Below are positions 17,026 through 26,437 of a stretch of DNA of 52,694 nucleotides, piece by piece. The notes beneath the pieces were generated by a model, which saw only the letters and a program-made list of their open reading frames with translations, ran no database searches and was not told the DNA's origin. Position 1 is the first letter of the stretch. The number at the start of each line of letters is the position of its first letter. Origin of the DNA: Saprospiraceae bacterium. GTDB taxonomy: Bacteria > Bacteroidota > Bacteroidia > Chitinophagales > Saprospiraceae. Made by a program: the position numbers and the translations under genes. The DNA lies in contig JAIYCH010000053.1 in NCBI GenBank assembly GCA_027488135.1, positions 1 through 52,694 of the forward strand. The letters are read 5' to 3'.

Positions 17026-17496
17026 ATTTTTATTGTTTTTATCGCAAGCGCCATCACAATGTCCATAAAGATTTAGGGAATGATGCGCAATTTTAAAGTG
17101 AAGAAGTTCGCCCATCATCGTTTTTATTTGTTGGATTCTTGGATCACAAAACTCGAGCACCTTGCTACAATCCAGACATATTAAGTGATCATGTTGTTTA
17201 AAGCCAAAAGATTTTTCGTATTGAGCGAGATTTTTGCCAAACTGATGACGCTTCACCAGATCGCAATGAACCAATAGTTCCAGGGTATTGTAAACCGTAG
17301 CTCTACTCACCCTATAACTTTGATTTTTCATGTGGATATAGAGCGCTTCGGCATCAAAATGATCCGTTCGGTGATAAATTTCCTCTAAAATAGCGAATCT
17401 TTCTGGTGTCTTCCGCTGATTCTGTTGTTCCAGAAACGCAGTAAATATTCTTTTTACCTCTGTAAAAACTTCATTCGTAGTTTTTGTCTCAACCAT
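17008..17496 (-). CDS. Fur-family metal-responsive regulator
   Basis: About 162 aa. A winged-helix DNA-binding domain (RKTPERFAILEEIYHR ... VSRATVYNTLELL) is followed by the Fur dimerisation domain with HDHLICLDCSKVLEF (metal-binding His plus CxxC) and a second Cys pair near the C-terminus (HCDGACDK). The set of ligands suits Fur, Zur or PerR; which metal is sensed is not decidable here. Start taken as ATG 17496; the open frame extends to 17517. It begins 27 nt after the rel/spoT-like gene on the same strand, suggesting cotranscription, an arrangement that could link stringent response and metal control. Confidence 0.92.
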   Translation of the reverse strand: MVETKTTNEVFTEVKRIFTAFLEQQNQRKTPERFAILEEIYHRTDHFDAEALYIHMKNQSYRVSRATVYNTLELLVHCDLVKRHQFGKNLAQYEKSFGFKQHDHLICLDCSKVLEFCDPRIQQIKTMMGELLHFKIAHHSLNLYGHCDGACDKNNKNLPTPT

Positions 17497-17523
17497 AACC
17501 TTTGTATTATTTAGCAAAATTAA

Positions 17524-19746
17524 TCAATCTAGCCTAACCACCGAAGAAATATTATCGAGCGCCTGTAAAGATTTAATAACCATGTGAAGTTGGTCCGTAT
17601 TTTTAATAATTATTTTTAGCCTACACTCAAAGTAACCCTCGTCACCTTCAATGGCCATAGAGCGAATATTCAGGCCTAATTGGGAAGATATCTGGTGAGA
17701 AAGCTGTTCAATTACGCCCGGGCCACTATCTACCCCTATTATTTTAATTTCTGCAATAAAATTCACCTCGGCATTAGATTGCTGCCATGAAGCAGACAAA
17801 ATCCTATAACCATAATTAACCATTAAATGCGCGGCATTAGGGCAGGAACTTCTATGAATTTTTAGTCCTACATTATGGGTTAGAAAAGCGAAAATGTCAT
17901 CTCCAGGAAGTGGGTTGCAACAATTTGCCAGACTATACTCATATTGTTCTGCTGATTCCCCATTGACCAATAGCTTTGGTTTCTCAGCGGGTTTAACAGC
18001 TGTTTTCTTTTCCGTGCTATGTTTATCCAACTCGGGAAAAACAAAAGGGACTGAAATTTCCTTTAATTTTCCAGCGTCAACGTGAAAACGCTTAAAAATA
18101 TCCTGAATATCTCTGGTTTCGGTAGCTATATCGAAATAAAGATCGACGGACGATTTGTAATCAAATACCTTTAAAATCAAATCTAAAGATTCCTCAAATT
18201 CAACTTTCAGATTTTTTAACTTCCTTTCTAAATATTCCTTTCCTATTTCCCCTTTTCTCTTTCTTTCCTCCTTCATGGCAGACCTTATTTTGGCCTGCGC
18301 TTTTCCTGTCGTAGTCATCTTCAACCAATCTTCCGACGGTTTTTGATTTTTTGACGTATGAACTTGTATCTGATCCCCATTTTTTAATACTTTACCAAAA
18401 GGAACCAGTTTATTATTTACCCTGATGGAAGTACAATGGTACCCAACATCGGTATGTATATGGAAAGCAAAATCAAGCGCTGTTGAACCTGCCGGAAGCA
18501 ACTGAACATCGCCTTTAGGCGTATAGATATAAACCTCTTCTTTAAACAGACTATTGGCTCGAAAATCTACTAAAAACTCAATCGCATTAGCTGAGGGATT
18601 TTCTATGGTTTCCCTTACAGAATCTAACCAACGCTCATAAACATCTGGCTGTGAAGATATTCCTTTATATTTCCAGTGTGCGGCATAGCCCTTTTCTGAA
18701 ATTTCGTCCATTCGTTCTGTACGAATCTGGACTTCAACAAAGCGACCATTAGGACCAATTACCGTAGTATGCAATGACTCGTAACCATTGGATTTCGGCG
18801 TTGTAATCCAGTCTTTCAATCTGTCTGCGATAGGCGTATGGACATCGGTTACTACCGAATATGCTTGCCAGCAACTTATGCGTTCTTTTTCTGCGGGCAC
18901 ATCGATAATGATTCGAACGGCGAATAAATCATAAACCTCTTCAAACTCTACCTTTTTAGTTCTTATTTTATTCCAGATGGAATAAATAGATTTAGGCCGA
19001 CCAAAAATTCGATAAGCAAAGCCAAGTTCATTTAGCTTTTCCTTTAATGGTGCAATAAATTTATTGATATAATTTTCTCTATCCTTTTTTGTCTCATTCA
19101 GCTTTTTAGCAATATTCTGATATACCTCAGAATCTGTTATCTTCATACAAAGGTCTAAAAACTCTGTTTTAAAGTTATATAATCCTAACCTATGAGCCAA
19201 AGGGGCATATATATAACTTGTTTCAGCAGCTATTTTCAATTGTTTATGACGTTCCATAAACCCCAGGGTTCGCATATTATGTAAGCGATCCGCCATTTTA
19301 ATAAGCACCACTCTGACATCATCAATCAAAGTAGAAAGCACTTTCTTGAAATTCTCCGCCTGGTGACTTTCCGCATTATATGCCGCATCAAGCTTTGTGA
19401 GACCATCTACGATTTTAGCTACTCGAACGCCAAATCTATTTTCAACATCAGATAAAGTAATTTCTGTATCCTCTACTACGTCATGTAAAAGAGCGCAAAT
19501 GATACCCGTTGGACCTAAACCGATTTCCTCAGCACAAATTCTTGCTACGGCTATGGGGTGTAAAATATAGGGATCGCCCGATTTTCTTCTTTGATTAGCA
19601 TGGGCCTTTAGGGCAATTTCATAAGCTTCCCTGATATCTTTCCGATCTTTTTCGTCCATAGAAACTCTTATAGATTGAATCAGCCCTTCGTAAGCTGTTT
19701 CAACTATCTTAAGTTCTTCCTGCACGTCAACCAAAAATGTTTCCAT
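17524..19746 (-). CDS. RelA/SpoT-type (p)ppGpp synthetase/hydrolase
   Basis: 740 aa cytosolic enzyme controlling the stringent-response alarmone. Order: HD hydrolase domain (HPIAVARICAEE ... LLHDVVEDTEITL and MADRLHNMRT with the metal-binding His/Asp), synthetase domain (FGRPKSIYSIWNKI ... YDLFAVRIIID ... GYESLHTTVIGP ... RTERMDEISEKGYAAHWKYK), TGS domain (VYIYTPKGDVQLLPAGSTALDFA), a zinc-finger-like region with ANCCNPLPGDD, and a C-terminal ACT domain. Both HD and synthetase motifs look intact, so a bifunctional Rel is expected. Located upstream of the Fur-family gene. Length is normal. Confidence 0.97.
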   Translation of the reverse strand: METFLVDVQEELKIVETAYEGLIQSIRVSMDEKDRKDIREAYEIALKAHANQRRKSGDPYILHPIAVARICAEEIGLGPTGIICALLHDVVEDTEITLSDVENRFGVRVAKIVDGLTKLDAAYNAESHQAENFKKVLSTLIDDVRVVLIKMADRLHNMRTLGFMERHKQLKIAAETSYIYAPLAHRLGLYNFKTEFLDLCMKITDSEVYQNIAKKLNETKKDRENYINKFIAPLKEKLNELGFAYRIFGRPKSIYSIWNKIRTKKVEFEEVYDLFAVRIIIDVPAEKERISCWQAYSVVTDVHTPIADRLKDWITTPKSNGYESLHTTVIGPNGRFVEVQIRTERMDEISEKGYAAHWKYKGISSQPDVYERWLDSVRETIENPSANAIEFLVDFRANSLFKEEVYIYTPKGDVQLLPAGSTALDFAFHIHTDVGYHCTSIRVNNKLVPFGKVLKNGDQIQVHTSKNQKPSEDWLKMTTTGKAQAKIRSAMKEERKRKGEIGKEYLERKLKNLKVEFEESLDLILKVFDYKSSVDLYFDIATETRDIQDIFKRFHVDAGKLKEISVPFVFPELDKHSTEKKTAVKPAEKPKLLVNGESAEQYEYSLANCCNPLPGDDIFAFLTHNVGLKIHRSSCPNAAHLMVNYGYRILSASWQQSNAEVNFIAEIKIIGVDSGPGVIEQLSHQISSQLGLNIRSMAIEGDEGYFECRLKIIIKNTDQLHMVIKSLQALDNISSVVRLD

Positions 19747-19890
19747 ATTCTTTTAACAAAAATAATTACAATTAACAATTATATAACGCCTAAAATACTG
19801 ATTTTGTCCCATTTAACCATCATTTAATTTTTGTAAAAAAAAATTATGCCTAAGATTCAAATTATATTTTTTATTGACTATAAATTAACT

Positions 19891-19898
19891 TATATTTG
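19891..19898 (+). promoter_or_regulatory. Possible -7 element for tRNA-Leu
   Basis: TATATTTG is a perfect match to TAnnTTTG, 50 nt before the mature tRNA. A TTG at 19874-19876 is closer (14 nt) than the common spacing, so the upstream box is uncertain. Confidence 0.45.
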
Positions 19899-19947
19899 CG
19901 CTCAATTTATTTAAAAGCTGAATACCAGCTTATTTTATTGATTGTAC

Positions 19948-20029
19948 GCGGGTGTGGCGAAATTGGTAGACGTGCCAGACTTAGGATCTGGTGCCGCGAG
20001 GCGTGGGGGTTCGAGTCCCTTCACCCGTA
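19948..20029 (+). tRNA. tRNA-Leu (UAG)
   Basis: 82-nt class II tRNA. Acceptor GCGGGTG pairs with CACCCGT (terminal G-U), anticodon arm CCAGA-CTTAGGA-TCTGG gives a TAG anticodon, and a long variable arm (TGCCGCGAGGCGT) precedes the T-arm GGGGG/TTCGAGT/CCCTT. The discriminator is A, as expected for Leu. CCA is not encoded. Separated from tig by a strong hairpin, so it is transcribed independently. Confidence 0.95.
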
Positions 20030-20041
20030 CAAATGTTATAT

Positions 20042-20078
20042 TTGCAGTTATCCTTCTTGGGTAACTGCAAAATTTTTT
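20042..20078 (+). terminator. Terminator of tRNA-Leu
   Basis: TTGCAGTTATCC (20042-20053) pairs with GGGTAACTGCAA (20059-20070), 12 pairs including one G-U around a 5-nt loop, then AA and six T. It ends 40 nt before the tig start codon. Confidence 0.9.
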
Positions 20079-20117
20079 CAGTCTTACCCATTTCATAAAA
20101 TCAAATAATTCAGCCTT

Positions 20118-21536
20118 ATGCCAACTGTCGTCAGAGAAAATGTGGATGAATTGAGTGCCGTTCTTACTGTTAAACTTGCACCAGATGATTATCTGCCTAA
20201 GTTAAACGCCGAGCTAAAAAAGTATGCTCAAAAAGCTCAAATCAAAGGCTTTAGGAAAGGAAAAACGCCTGAGAGCTACGTGAAAAAATTGTATGGCCAG
20301 TCTGTACTTCTAGATATTGTTAATAATGAAGTAAAAGAGGGCCTTTCAAATTATATAAGGGATGAAAAACTTCTCCTCTTTGGTGAGCCCCTCATTAATG
20401 AAAAACAAGTTATTTATGACTTCGATGTTTTTCATTTAGAACCCATGGATTTCCTTTTTGATGTAGGTCTTTATCCTGAAGTTAAACTAACGGGTATCGA
20501 TAAAGAAACTACCTATGATTATTTCATTCAGGAAGTTCCAGGTGATAAAGTGGAGGAAGCCTATCAAAATTTGTTGAAAGATTTAGGCGAACCCTCTCCT
20601 ATTGAAAAAGAATTTACCCAAGGTGATTTATTAACCTGCGATTTTACCGAACTCATCGACGGTGAGGAAAAAGCTGATTCACTTAAAGTAAATAATATTA
20701 TCAGCTTTGATGATGTAAGCGAAGATATAAAAGAACAACTCAAAAAACTTTCCGTAGGCGATTCTTTTACTGTAGATAAAGTTACTGATCTTGATGCCAG
20801 ACTGGAAGAAAAGTTATTTAGAAAACATATTCTTAAATTAGAAGATAGCGACGACAGTACTTTTTCAGATAAGTTTAGTTTAAAAATCCTCGAAGCTAAA
20901 AGAATCTTGCCTGCTACGGAGGATGAAGCCTTTTTCCAAAAAGCATTTGGTACTAACAATGTAACGGATAGTAATGAAGGTAAAGAGGTTATCAAAAAGC
21001 ACCTGGGTAATGAAACCTTAAGTTATTCCAATGGTCTTCTGTTTAGAGATATTCAGGAAAAACTTATGACCTCACATGAAATACAGTTGCCGCAATCTTT
21101 TATCAAAAGATATTTACTTGAATCTGATAAGAATTTAACGGCTGAAAAACTGGATATTGAATTTCCAAATGTTATTTCGTCCATCAAATGGAGCTACTTA
21201 AAATCGCTTTTATTGGGCGCGCTGAACGTTCAGGTAACTAAGGAAATGGTTCAAAGTCACCTATCCAGTAAAATTAGAGGTTATTTTGGACAGCAAGTAG
21301 CTGGAATGGAATCATTTATTCAAAATATGGTTGAAAAAATGATGGACGACGAAAAACAGGTTAATCAAGCATACGATGAGTTGGAAAATTCTATGATGAT
21401 GTTCAAAATTCAAGAGGCCGTTAATCTTAATGAAATAGTTCTAACCAAAGAGGCTTTTGAGGAAAAGACAAAAATATTTAATAAGCAAGAAAGTCTTGAA
21501 GGAGAAAATAGTGAAGAGGAAATAGTGGCAGAGTAA
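20118..21536 (+). CDS. tig: Trigger factor
   Basis: 472 aa ribosome-associated chaperone for nascent chains. The N-terminal ribosome-binding domain is clear (about 1-115), including the signature-like IKGFRKGKTPESYVKKLYG. The middle FKBP-type domain (about 150-245; QGDLLTCDFTELIDGEE, LKKLSVGDSFTVD) is recognisable by position but poorly conserved, as is usual in Bacteroidota, so prolyl isomerase activity is doubtful. The C-terminal helical arms end in an acidic tail. It precedes clpP and clpX, the conserved order that couples folding with degradation; spacing to clpP is 76 nt with no obvious terminator. Confidence 0.93.
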   Translation: MPTVVRENVDELSAVLTVKLAPDDYLPKLNAELKKYAQKAQIKGFRKGKTPESYVKKLYGQSVLLDIVNNEVKEGLSNYIRDEKLLLFGEPLINEKQVIYDFDVFHLEPMDFLFDVGLYPEVKLTGIDKETTYDYFIQEVPGDKVEEAYQNLLKDLGEPSPIEKEFTQGDLLTCDFTELIDGEEKADSLKVNNIISFDDVSEDIKEQLKKLSVGDSFTVDKVTDLDARLEEKLFRKHILKLEDSDDSTFSDKFSLKILEAKRILPATEDEAFFQKAFGTNNVTDSNEGKEVIKKHLGNETLSYSNGLLFRDIQEKLMTSHEIQLPQSFIKRYLLESDKNLTAEKLDIEFPNVISSIKWSYLKSLLLGALNVQVTKEMVQSHLSSKIRGYFGQQVAGMESFIQNMVEKMMDDEKQVNQAYDELENSMMMFKIQEAVNLNEIVLTKEAFEEKTKIFNKQESLEGENSEEEIVAE

Positions 21537-21612
21537 TTTTTAATTAATTTATTCCTAAGTAATTAAAACCCTATTTTATTTTAGTTGTTTCTCTAGTAAA
21601 TAAACTTAAACC

Positions 21613-22326
21613 ATGATTCAAAAAGATGAGTTCCGTAAATACGCTGTTCAACATTTAGGAATGAGCGGCATGCACTTGGATAAATATGCACAAAAATCAG
21701 GATCCTTTATCCCTGATATTAGAGCGTTTACCCCTAATGTTATCGAGGAAAGATCGATGAATATCGTTGGTTTAGATGTGTTCTCAAGGTTGATGATGGA
21801 CAGAATAATATTCTTAGGTCTTGCCATCGATGAATATGTTGCTAATGTAATTCAAGCTCAATTATTGTTTTTAGAATCTACAGATTCTAAAAGAGACGTT
21901 CAAATGTTTCTAAATAGTCCTGGAGGTTCTGTAATAGCTGGCTTAGGCATTTATGATACCATGCAGTATATTAGTCCTGACGTAGCAACTATCTGTACAG
22001 GTATGGCAGCGTCAATGGGTGCTGTATTATTAGCGGCAGGTACCAAAGGAAAAAGATCTGGTCTTCCTCATAGCCGTGTTATGATTCACCAACCATTAGG
22101 TGGCATGCAAGGGCAGGTATCTGATATGGAGATTTACTACACTTTAGTTAAAGAGCAACAAAAATCGTTATACGATATCCTTAGCAATCATACTGGTCAG
22201 ACTTATGAAACTATTGAAAAGGACTGTGACAGAGATAATTGGATGACCTCGAAGGAAGCTGTATCTTATGGATTATTAGACGAGGTTCTTGATAAAAGCA
22301 ATAAAGAAAAAAAGAAAGAAGCGTAA
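21613..22326 (+). CDS. clpP: ATP-dependent Clp protease proteolytic subunit
   Basis: 237 aa serine peptidase that assembles into the tetradecameric ClpP chamber. Catalytic triad: Ser in CTGMAASMGAVLLAAG, His in RVMIHQPLGG, and Asp in the ETIEKDCDRDNWMTSKEA region. MFLNSPGGSV is the oxyanion/strand motif. The N-terminus (about 40 residues before the core) is longer than in E. coli ClpP. It lies 16 nt upstream of clpX, almost certainly one transcript. Confidence 0.98.
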   Translation: MIQKDEFRKYAVQHLGMSGMHLDKYAQKSGSFIPDIRAFTPNVIEERSMNIVGLDVFSRLMMDRIIFLGLAIDEYVANVIQAQLLFLESTDSKRDVQMFLNSPGGSVIAGLGIYDTMQYISPDVATICTGMAASMGAVLLAAGTKGKRSGLPHSRVMIHQPLGGMQGQVSDMEIYYTLVKEQQKSLYDILSNHTGQTYETIEKDCDRDNWMTSKEAVSYGLLDEVLDKSNKEKKKEA

Positions 22327-22342
22327 TGCTTCATTGAAATAA

Positions 22343-23623
22343 ATGGCAAAAAATAAAACATCGTTCCACTGCTCTTTTTGTGGAAAAGATAAGTCGGAAA
22401 CACTCATGCTCATAGCGGGTATAAATGCCCATATATGTGAGGTCTGTGTTGAACAAGCGCATGATATCGTTCAGGAAGAACTGTATGGTGGAATGAAAAA
22501 TGGCGTTCGTACGAAGAAATCTGGAGATTCTAATCTCTCTTCGGATAAGCAAGATTCTTCTGTTGATCATATTCTTTCTCCTATGGAGATGAAAGCTAAG
22601 TTAGATCAGTATATTATAGGTCAGGATGAAGCAAAAAAGTATCTTTCCGTTGCTGTTTACAATCACTATAAAAGACTTCAACAACCCAAAGAAGATGATG
22701 TTGAGATTGAAAAATCAAATATTCTTTTAATTGGTCGCACGGGAACAGGGAAAACTTTACTTGCTAAAACGATTGCCCGTATGTTAAATGTTCCTTTCGC
22801 CATTGTTGATGCTACTGTTTTTACCGAAGCAGGGTATGTTGGTGAAGACGTGGAAAGTATTTTAAGCAGATTACTTCAGGTTTGTGATTATAATGTGAGC
22901 GCTGCAGAAAGGGGCATTGTGTATATAGACGAAATAGATAAGATTGCCAGAAAAAGTGACAATCCTTCTATTACCCGTGATGTCTCCGGTGAAGGTGTTC
23001 AACAGGCTTTACTAAAAATGTTGGAAGGTACCGATATAAATGTTCCCCCACAAGGTGGCAGAAAACACCCTGAGCAAAAAATGGTGAAGGTTAATTCTGA
23101 AAATATCCTTTTTATATGTGGTGGAGCATTCGATGGTATTGAAAAACTCATTGCACGTAGGGTTAATACCCAGGTAATAGGTTTTAAAAAGGAAGGTGAT
23201 AAGTCTTTTGATAAAGAAAATTTATTACAATACGTCTCTCAGCAGGATATAAAATCATTTGGTCTTATTCCAGAGCTTATCGGCAGATTACCTGTTCTTA
23301 CCTATCTAGATCCTTTAGACCACGATGCTTTAGTTAGAATTATGACTGAACCTAAAAATTCTTTGGTAAAGCAATATCAAAAATTATTTAGTTATGAAGG
23401 AGTGGAATTAAATTTTTCTGCCGAAGTCATTTCTTTTATTGCCACAAAAGCTATGGAATTTAAATTAGGCGCACGCGGTCTTCGTTCAATTTGTGAAGCT
23501 ATTCTAACTGATGCCATGTTCGAATTACCCTCTCAAAAAGACAAGACAACTTTTGACCTGGATCTTTCCTATGCCATGGAAAAACTAAACAGGTCTAAAA
23601 TAGCTTCCCAACACGCGGCCTAA
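22343..23623 (+). CDS. clpX: ATP-dependent Clp protease ATP-binding subunit ClpX
   Basis: 426 aa AAA+ unfoldase that feeds ClpP. An N-terminal zinc-binding domain (CSFCGKDK ... HICEVC, four Cys) is followed by the AAA+ core with Walker [16 protein letters not shown], Walker [15 protein letters not shown], sensor and the pore-loop [10 protein letters not shown], and a C-terminal helical domain ([15 protein letters not shown] with sensor-2 Arg). The IGF-type loop that docks to ClpP is likely near [10 protein letters not shown]. Length normal. Confidence 0.98.
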   Translation: MAKNKTSFHCSFCGKDKSETLMLIAGINAHICEVCVEQAHDIVQEELYGGMKNGVRTKKSGDSNLSSDKQDSSVDHILSPMEMKAKLDQYIIGQDEAKKYLSVAVYNHYKRLQQPKEDDVEIEKSNILLIGRTGTGKTLLAKTIARMLNVPFAIVDATVFTEAGYVGEDVESILSRLLQVCDYNVSAAERGIVYIDEIDKIARKSDNPSITRDVSGEGVQQALLKMLEGTDINVPPQGGRKHPEQKMVKVNSENILFICGGAFDGIEKLIARRVNTQVIGFKKEGDKSFDKENLLQYVSQQDIKSFGLIPELIGRLPVLTYLDPLDHDALVRIMTEPKNSLVKQYQKLFSYEGVELNFSAEVISFIATKAMEFKLGARGLRSICEAILTDAMFELPSQKDKTTFDLDLSYAMEKLNRSKIASQHAA

Positions 23624-23633
23624 TGGTCAAATT

Positions 23634-24398
23634 ATGGAATCTGGTCTTATTAGATATTTTGTAGAACTTTCGTACTTAGGTACTCACTACCACGGTTGGC
23701 AGCGTCAACCGAATAAAATAAGTGTTCAAGAAACGGTTGAAAATGCATTTTCAACCGTTTTGCGTAGTACTGTAACCGTTTTTGGCTGTGGTAGAACGGA
23801 TACGGGAGTGCATGCCAGTCAATATTTTTGTCATTTTGATATAGAAAAGGAACTTCCCCCCCATTTTTTGCAAACCATTAATAGATTACTTCCTAAGGAT
23901 ATAGCCATTAAACAATTCATTCTTCAAGATGACTTATCCAGGCATGCTCGTTTCCAGGCTTGCCGCAGAACGTATGAATATCATATTACCTTTCAAAAAA
24001 ATCCTTTCGTTCTTCACAATACCTGGAAATATGGTTTTGTCCTGAAACCTGACTTTTTACTGATGCAAAAGGCAGCGCTATTAATGAGTAAATACCATGA
24101 TTTTACCCCATTTTGTAAAACAGGCCATAGTGCTCAAAGTATGATTTGCCAAATTTATGAAAGCACCTGGGTTTTCGACGAAGAAAAACAAACAGCCACC
24201 TATACCATTTCTGCCAATCGCTTCCTTAGAGGTATGGTCCGATTAATTGTTGGGGCACTAATACAAGTAGGTATAAAAAAATTGAGCCTCGAGGAACTTG
24301 AATACGCCCTCGAAAATCAAAGTTTCATAAAACAAGGGTTATCAGTTCCTGCCGAAGGACTAACGCTTACCGAAGTGAGGTATCCCTGGGATTCATAA
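23634..24398 (+). CDS. truA: tRNA pseudouridine synthase A
   Basis: 254 aa enzyme modifying uridines 38-40 in tRNA anticodon stems. The catalytic Asp is in VFGCGRTDTGVHASQY (about residue 55); supporting motifs are YLGTHYHGWQRQP, RACRRTYEYHI-like CRRTYEYHI, HDFTPFCKTG and NRFLRGMVRLIVGAL. Start ATG 23634 is 10 nt after the clpX stop, so it is the last gene of the tig/clpP/clpX run. Length typical. Confidence 0.96.
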   Translation: MESGLIRYFVELSYLGTHYHGWQRQPNKISVQETVENAFSTVLRSTVTVFGCGRTDTGVHASQYFCHFDIEKELPPHFLQTINRLLPKDIAIKQFILQDDLSRHARFQACRRTYEYHITFQKNPFVLHNTWKYGFVLKPDFLLMQKAALLMSKYHDFTPFCKTGHSAQSMICQIYESTWVFDEEKQTATYTISANRFLRGMVRLIVGALIQVGIKKLSLEELEYALENQSFIKQGLSVPAEGLTLTEVRYPWDS

Positions 24399-24460
24399 TA
24401 CGGACATACCTCAACAAGTTAACTGAAAGTTGCTTAATATATTGATAGTTTTTTAACCGT

Positions 24461-24556
24461 TTATTTAAATTTTTTAAATTCTTTTAGGCCAAAATAAAAT
24501 CCAAATCCAAATAATAAGGTAATAAAACCCGCAAAATATGGTATTATTTCAATCAT
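24461..24556 (-). CDS. 31-residue membrane micro-ORF, translationally overlapping its neighbour
   Basis: Frame ATG 24556 to TAA 24461 encodes MIEIIPYFAGFITLLFGFGF followed by YFGLKEFKKFK: one hydrophobic helix and a basic tail, the typical look of a small inner-membrane protein. The start overlaps the stop of the 65-residue ORF as ATGATTGA (8-nt overlap), a classic coupling arrangement. It is too short for statistics alone; the transmembrane layout and the overlap argue that it is real. Function unknown. Confidence 0.45.
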   Translation of the reverse strand: MIEIIPYFAGFITLLFGFGFYFGLKEFKKFK

Positions 24557-24746
24557 TTTTTTGGTTGGTTATAAGTTTCAAATAGATGCCAAAAGCTAAA
24601 ATAGATGGTACCCAAATACCAATGAAAATAGCCGCATTTTCCTCTCCATTGAAATACAATATCTCGGAAAAAATAAGGGAACTAAAAGCAGCAATAAACA
24701 ATAATATGTCAGTTATTGTAAATTTTTTTAATACGTCTTTAAACAT
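24549..24746 (-). CDS. Small two-TM membrane protein of unknown function
   Basis: 65 aa: a short amphipathic basic start (MFKDVLKKFTITDILL), two hydrophobic helices (about 12-32 and 40-58) and a polar tail. The phrase FIGIWVPSILAFGIYLKL resembles small membrane proteins seen in many Bacteroidota genomes with no assigned role. It is transcribed opposite to truA in a 630-nt gap that is otherwise gene-poor. The region 24747-25028 upstream contains only AT-rich sequence without a recognisable promoter. Confidence 0.6.
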   Translation of the reverse strand: MFKDVLKKFTITDILLFIAAFSSLIFSEILYFNGEENAAIFIGIWVPSILAFGIYLKLITNQKND

Positions 24747-25028
24747 TTTTATGCTTTATTTTGAGAAATAACAATATAGGTTTCGAAGTTACTAAAACTT
24801 GAAAATCAATACGACAAGACACCAGATGAGTTTAAATCGTTAATTTTCAGGTAGTTAAAAACTACCAATAGATTATAAATGGAACTGAAAAAAAATAAAA
24901 AATCACAAAGGTTGATGTAAATTCATCAAATCCGAATATTTTAATTAAAACCTTAGAAAAGAATGATTAAGCCCAAAATCTTACCAAGTTCCATTTGCCC
25001 CGCAACTTTAGATAACAAATTAAACTTC

Positions 25029-26366
25029 CTATTTAGGAAGCTCTGTAAATGTTACCTTTAATTTAGCACCATATTGAGGGTGTCCGGCTCCATAGAATAC
25101 GGACCTTGCAGCACGTTCACTTCTAGGAAAAACGCGAATATAAATTTCAGGGGGTACTTTTCCATCTACCATCCTATTTAAATGCGTGCTCAAATTGACT
25201 CTATATTTACCAGGGCTTCCGTCTGCGGCGAATAAAGGATTTCCACCAACTAACTTGAAAACTTCTTCGCCAGCAACCAATACATCAGAGGTAACAACAT
25301 AATTTCCTGCTGAATTTTTGTAGAACAAAATAATCTGTGAGGCTGGCGGAAAATAAGTAGTATTATCTTCTTTAAGTGCTTCAATGTAAAGCTCTAACTC
25401 TGCGAAATTGATTATTTTTCCTTTTAATTTCGTAATTCCCGGGATTCTTATGGCACCTAAAACACCAGCCATAGACTGAGTATATATCGTAGAACCGTCA
25501 GACGAAAAAGGTTTATCCAAAGCACTTTTAAGCTTTGAAGCTGAGAAATCGTGATTAAACGAGGATAATTTAGCAGAATAGCCATTGGTCACATACTGAA
25601 ATTGTCCTGGTGTGGTAGAACCATTGTAATAAAAATATAAGCCAGCATAATTACTTTGAAGATTTATTCCCACTATGGACTGTGCATTATCAGCAGGCTT
25701 TAGAACGGCCCCCTTGAAAAGTTTAAAAAAGTCTGCATCAGATGTATAATTTGTACTATCAGCCTGAGCAAATGGCTTTAAAAAAGTAGCTTTACTAATA
25801 GGTATTCTAATCTGTGGAAACCTCAAGGTATCAATGGTTCCCTGACGATAATCAAAAACCTGGGTGGACGCAAAAGTTGGCGTAACGGTAACAGTGCCTA
25901 TGGGTAGAACTTCTTTCGCAAAATTAGTATTTGAATTATAGGTATTTGTCCTATCCATTTGTTCTGCCAAAGGATATATATTAAAAGTTATGGGTGCCTT
26001 TAAATTACCATAAAAAGCAGTCGTATCATAAGGTAAAACCCAAACAATAGAATCGACTTCCTTGCCTTTAAAATCATAAAAAAGTCCTTGTTGCGGTAAA
26101 ACCTGCATATAGATAGAGGCATCAGATTTACCAAAAATAGGATCATTCAACCGACCACATAAATAAGCACTTGCCGCAGTGAATGGAGAATAGACTTCGA
26201 CTAAATCACCCGAAACCGTAGTTGACTGCACAAGCAGAGTATCTGAAAAGCCAACTTTTGTGGTATCTTCCGATAGAACATCCAAGCCAAATGAAGTAGC
26301 GTCATTACAAGCACCCAACAAAAGGGCAGCGATGGAAAAGAGGGCAAAATCCCTGAAATATTTCAT
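25029..26366 (-). CDS. DUF4270 lipoprotein
   Basis: About 445 aa. A lipoprotein signal (MKYFRDFALFSIAALLLGAC, Cys at about 20) predicts lipid anchoring in the envelope. The mature region starts NDATSFGLDVL and is rich in beta-type segments with LCGRLNDPIFGKSDASIYMQ and a terminal RSVFYGAGHPQYGAKLKVTF, matching DUF4270 proteins widespread in Bacteroidota; function unknown. The start is set at 26366 by the signal peptide; the frame continues to 26399. It follows the glycogen-synthase-like gene on the same strand, an arrangement I know from other members of the phylum. Confidence 0.85.
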   Translation of the reverse strand: MKYFRDFALFSIAALLLGACNDATSFGLDVLSEDTTKVGFSDTLLVQSTTVSGDLVEVYSPFTAASAYLCGRLNDPIFGKSDASIYMQVLPQQGLFYDFKGKEVDSIVWVLPYDTTAFYGNLKAPITFNIYPLAEQMDRTNTYNSNTNFAKEVLPIGTVTVTPTFASTQVFDYRQGTIDTLRFPQIRIPISKATFLKPFAQADSTNYTSDADFFKLFKGAVLKPADNAQSIVGINLQSNYAGLYFYYNGSTTPGQFQYVTNGYSAKLSSFNHDFSASKLKSALDKPFSSDGSTIYTQSMAGVLGAIRIPGITKLKGKIINFAELELYIEALKEDNTTYFPPASQIILFYKNSAGNYVVTSDVLVAGEEVFKLVGGNPLFAADGSPGKYRVNLSTHLNRMVDGKVPPEIYIRVFPRSERAARSVFYGAGHPQYGAKLKVTFTELPK

Positions 26367-26437
26367 AATACTAATCTTAATACAATTCATTAATAGCAAA
26401 AAAGAGGTTAAAAAGATACGCAGGGTTGTTTGGCAAC

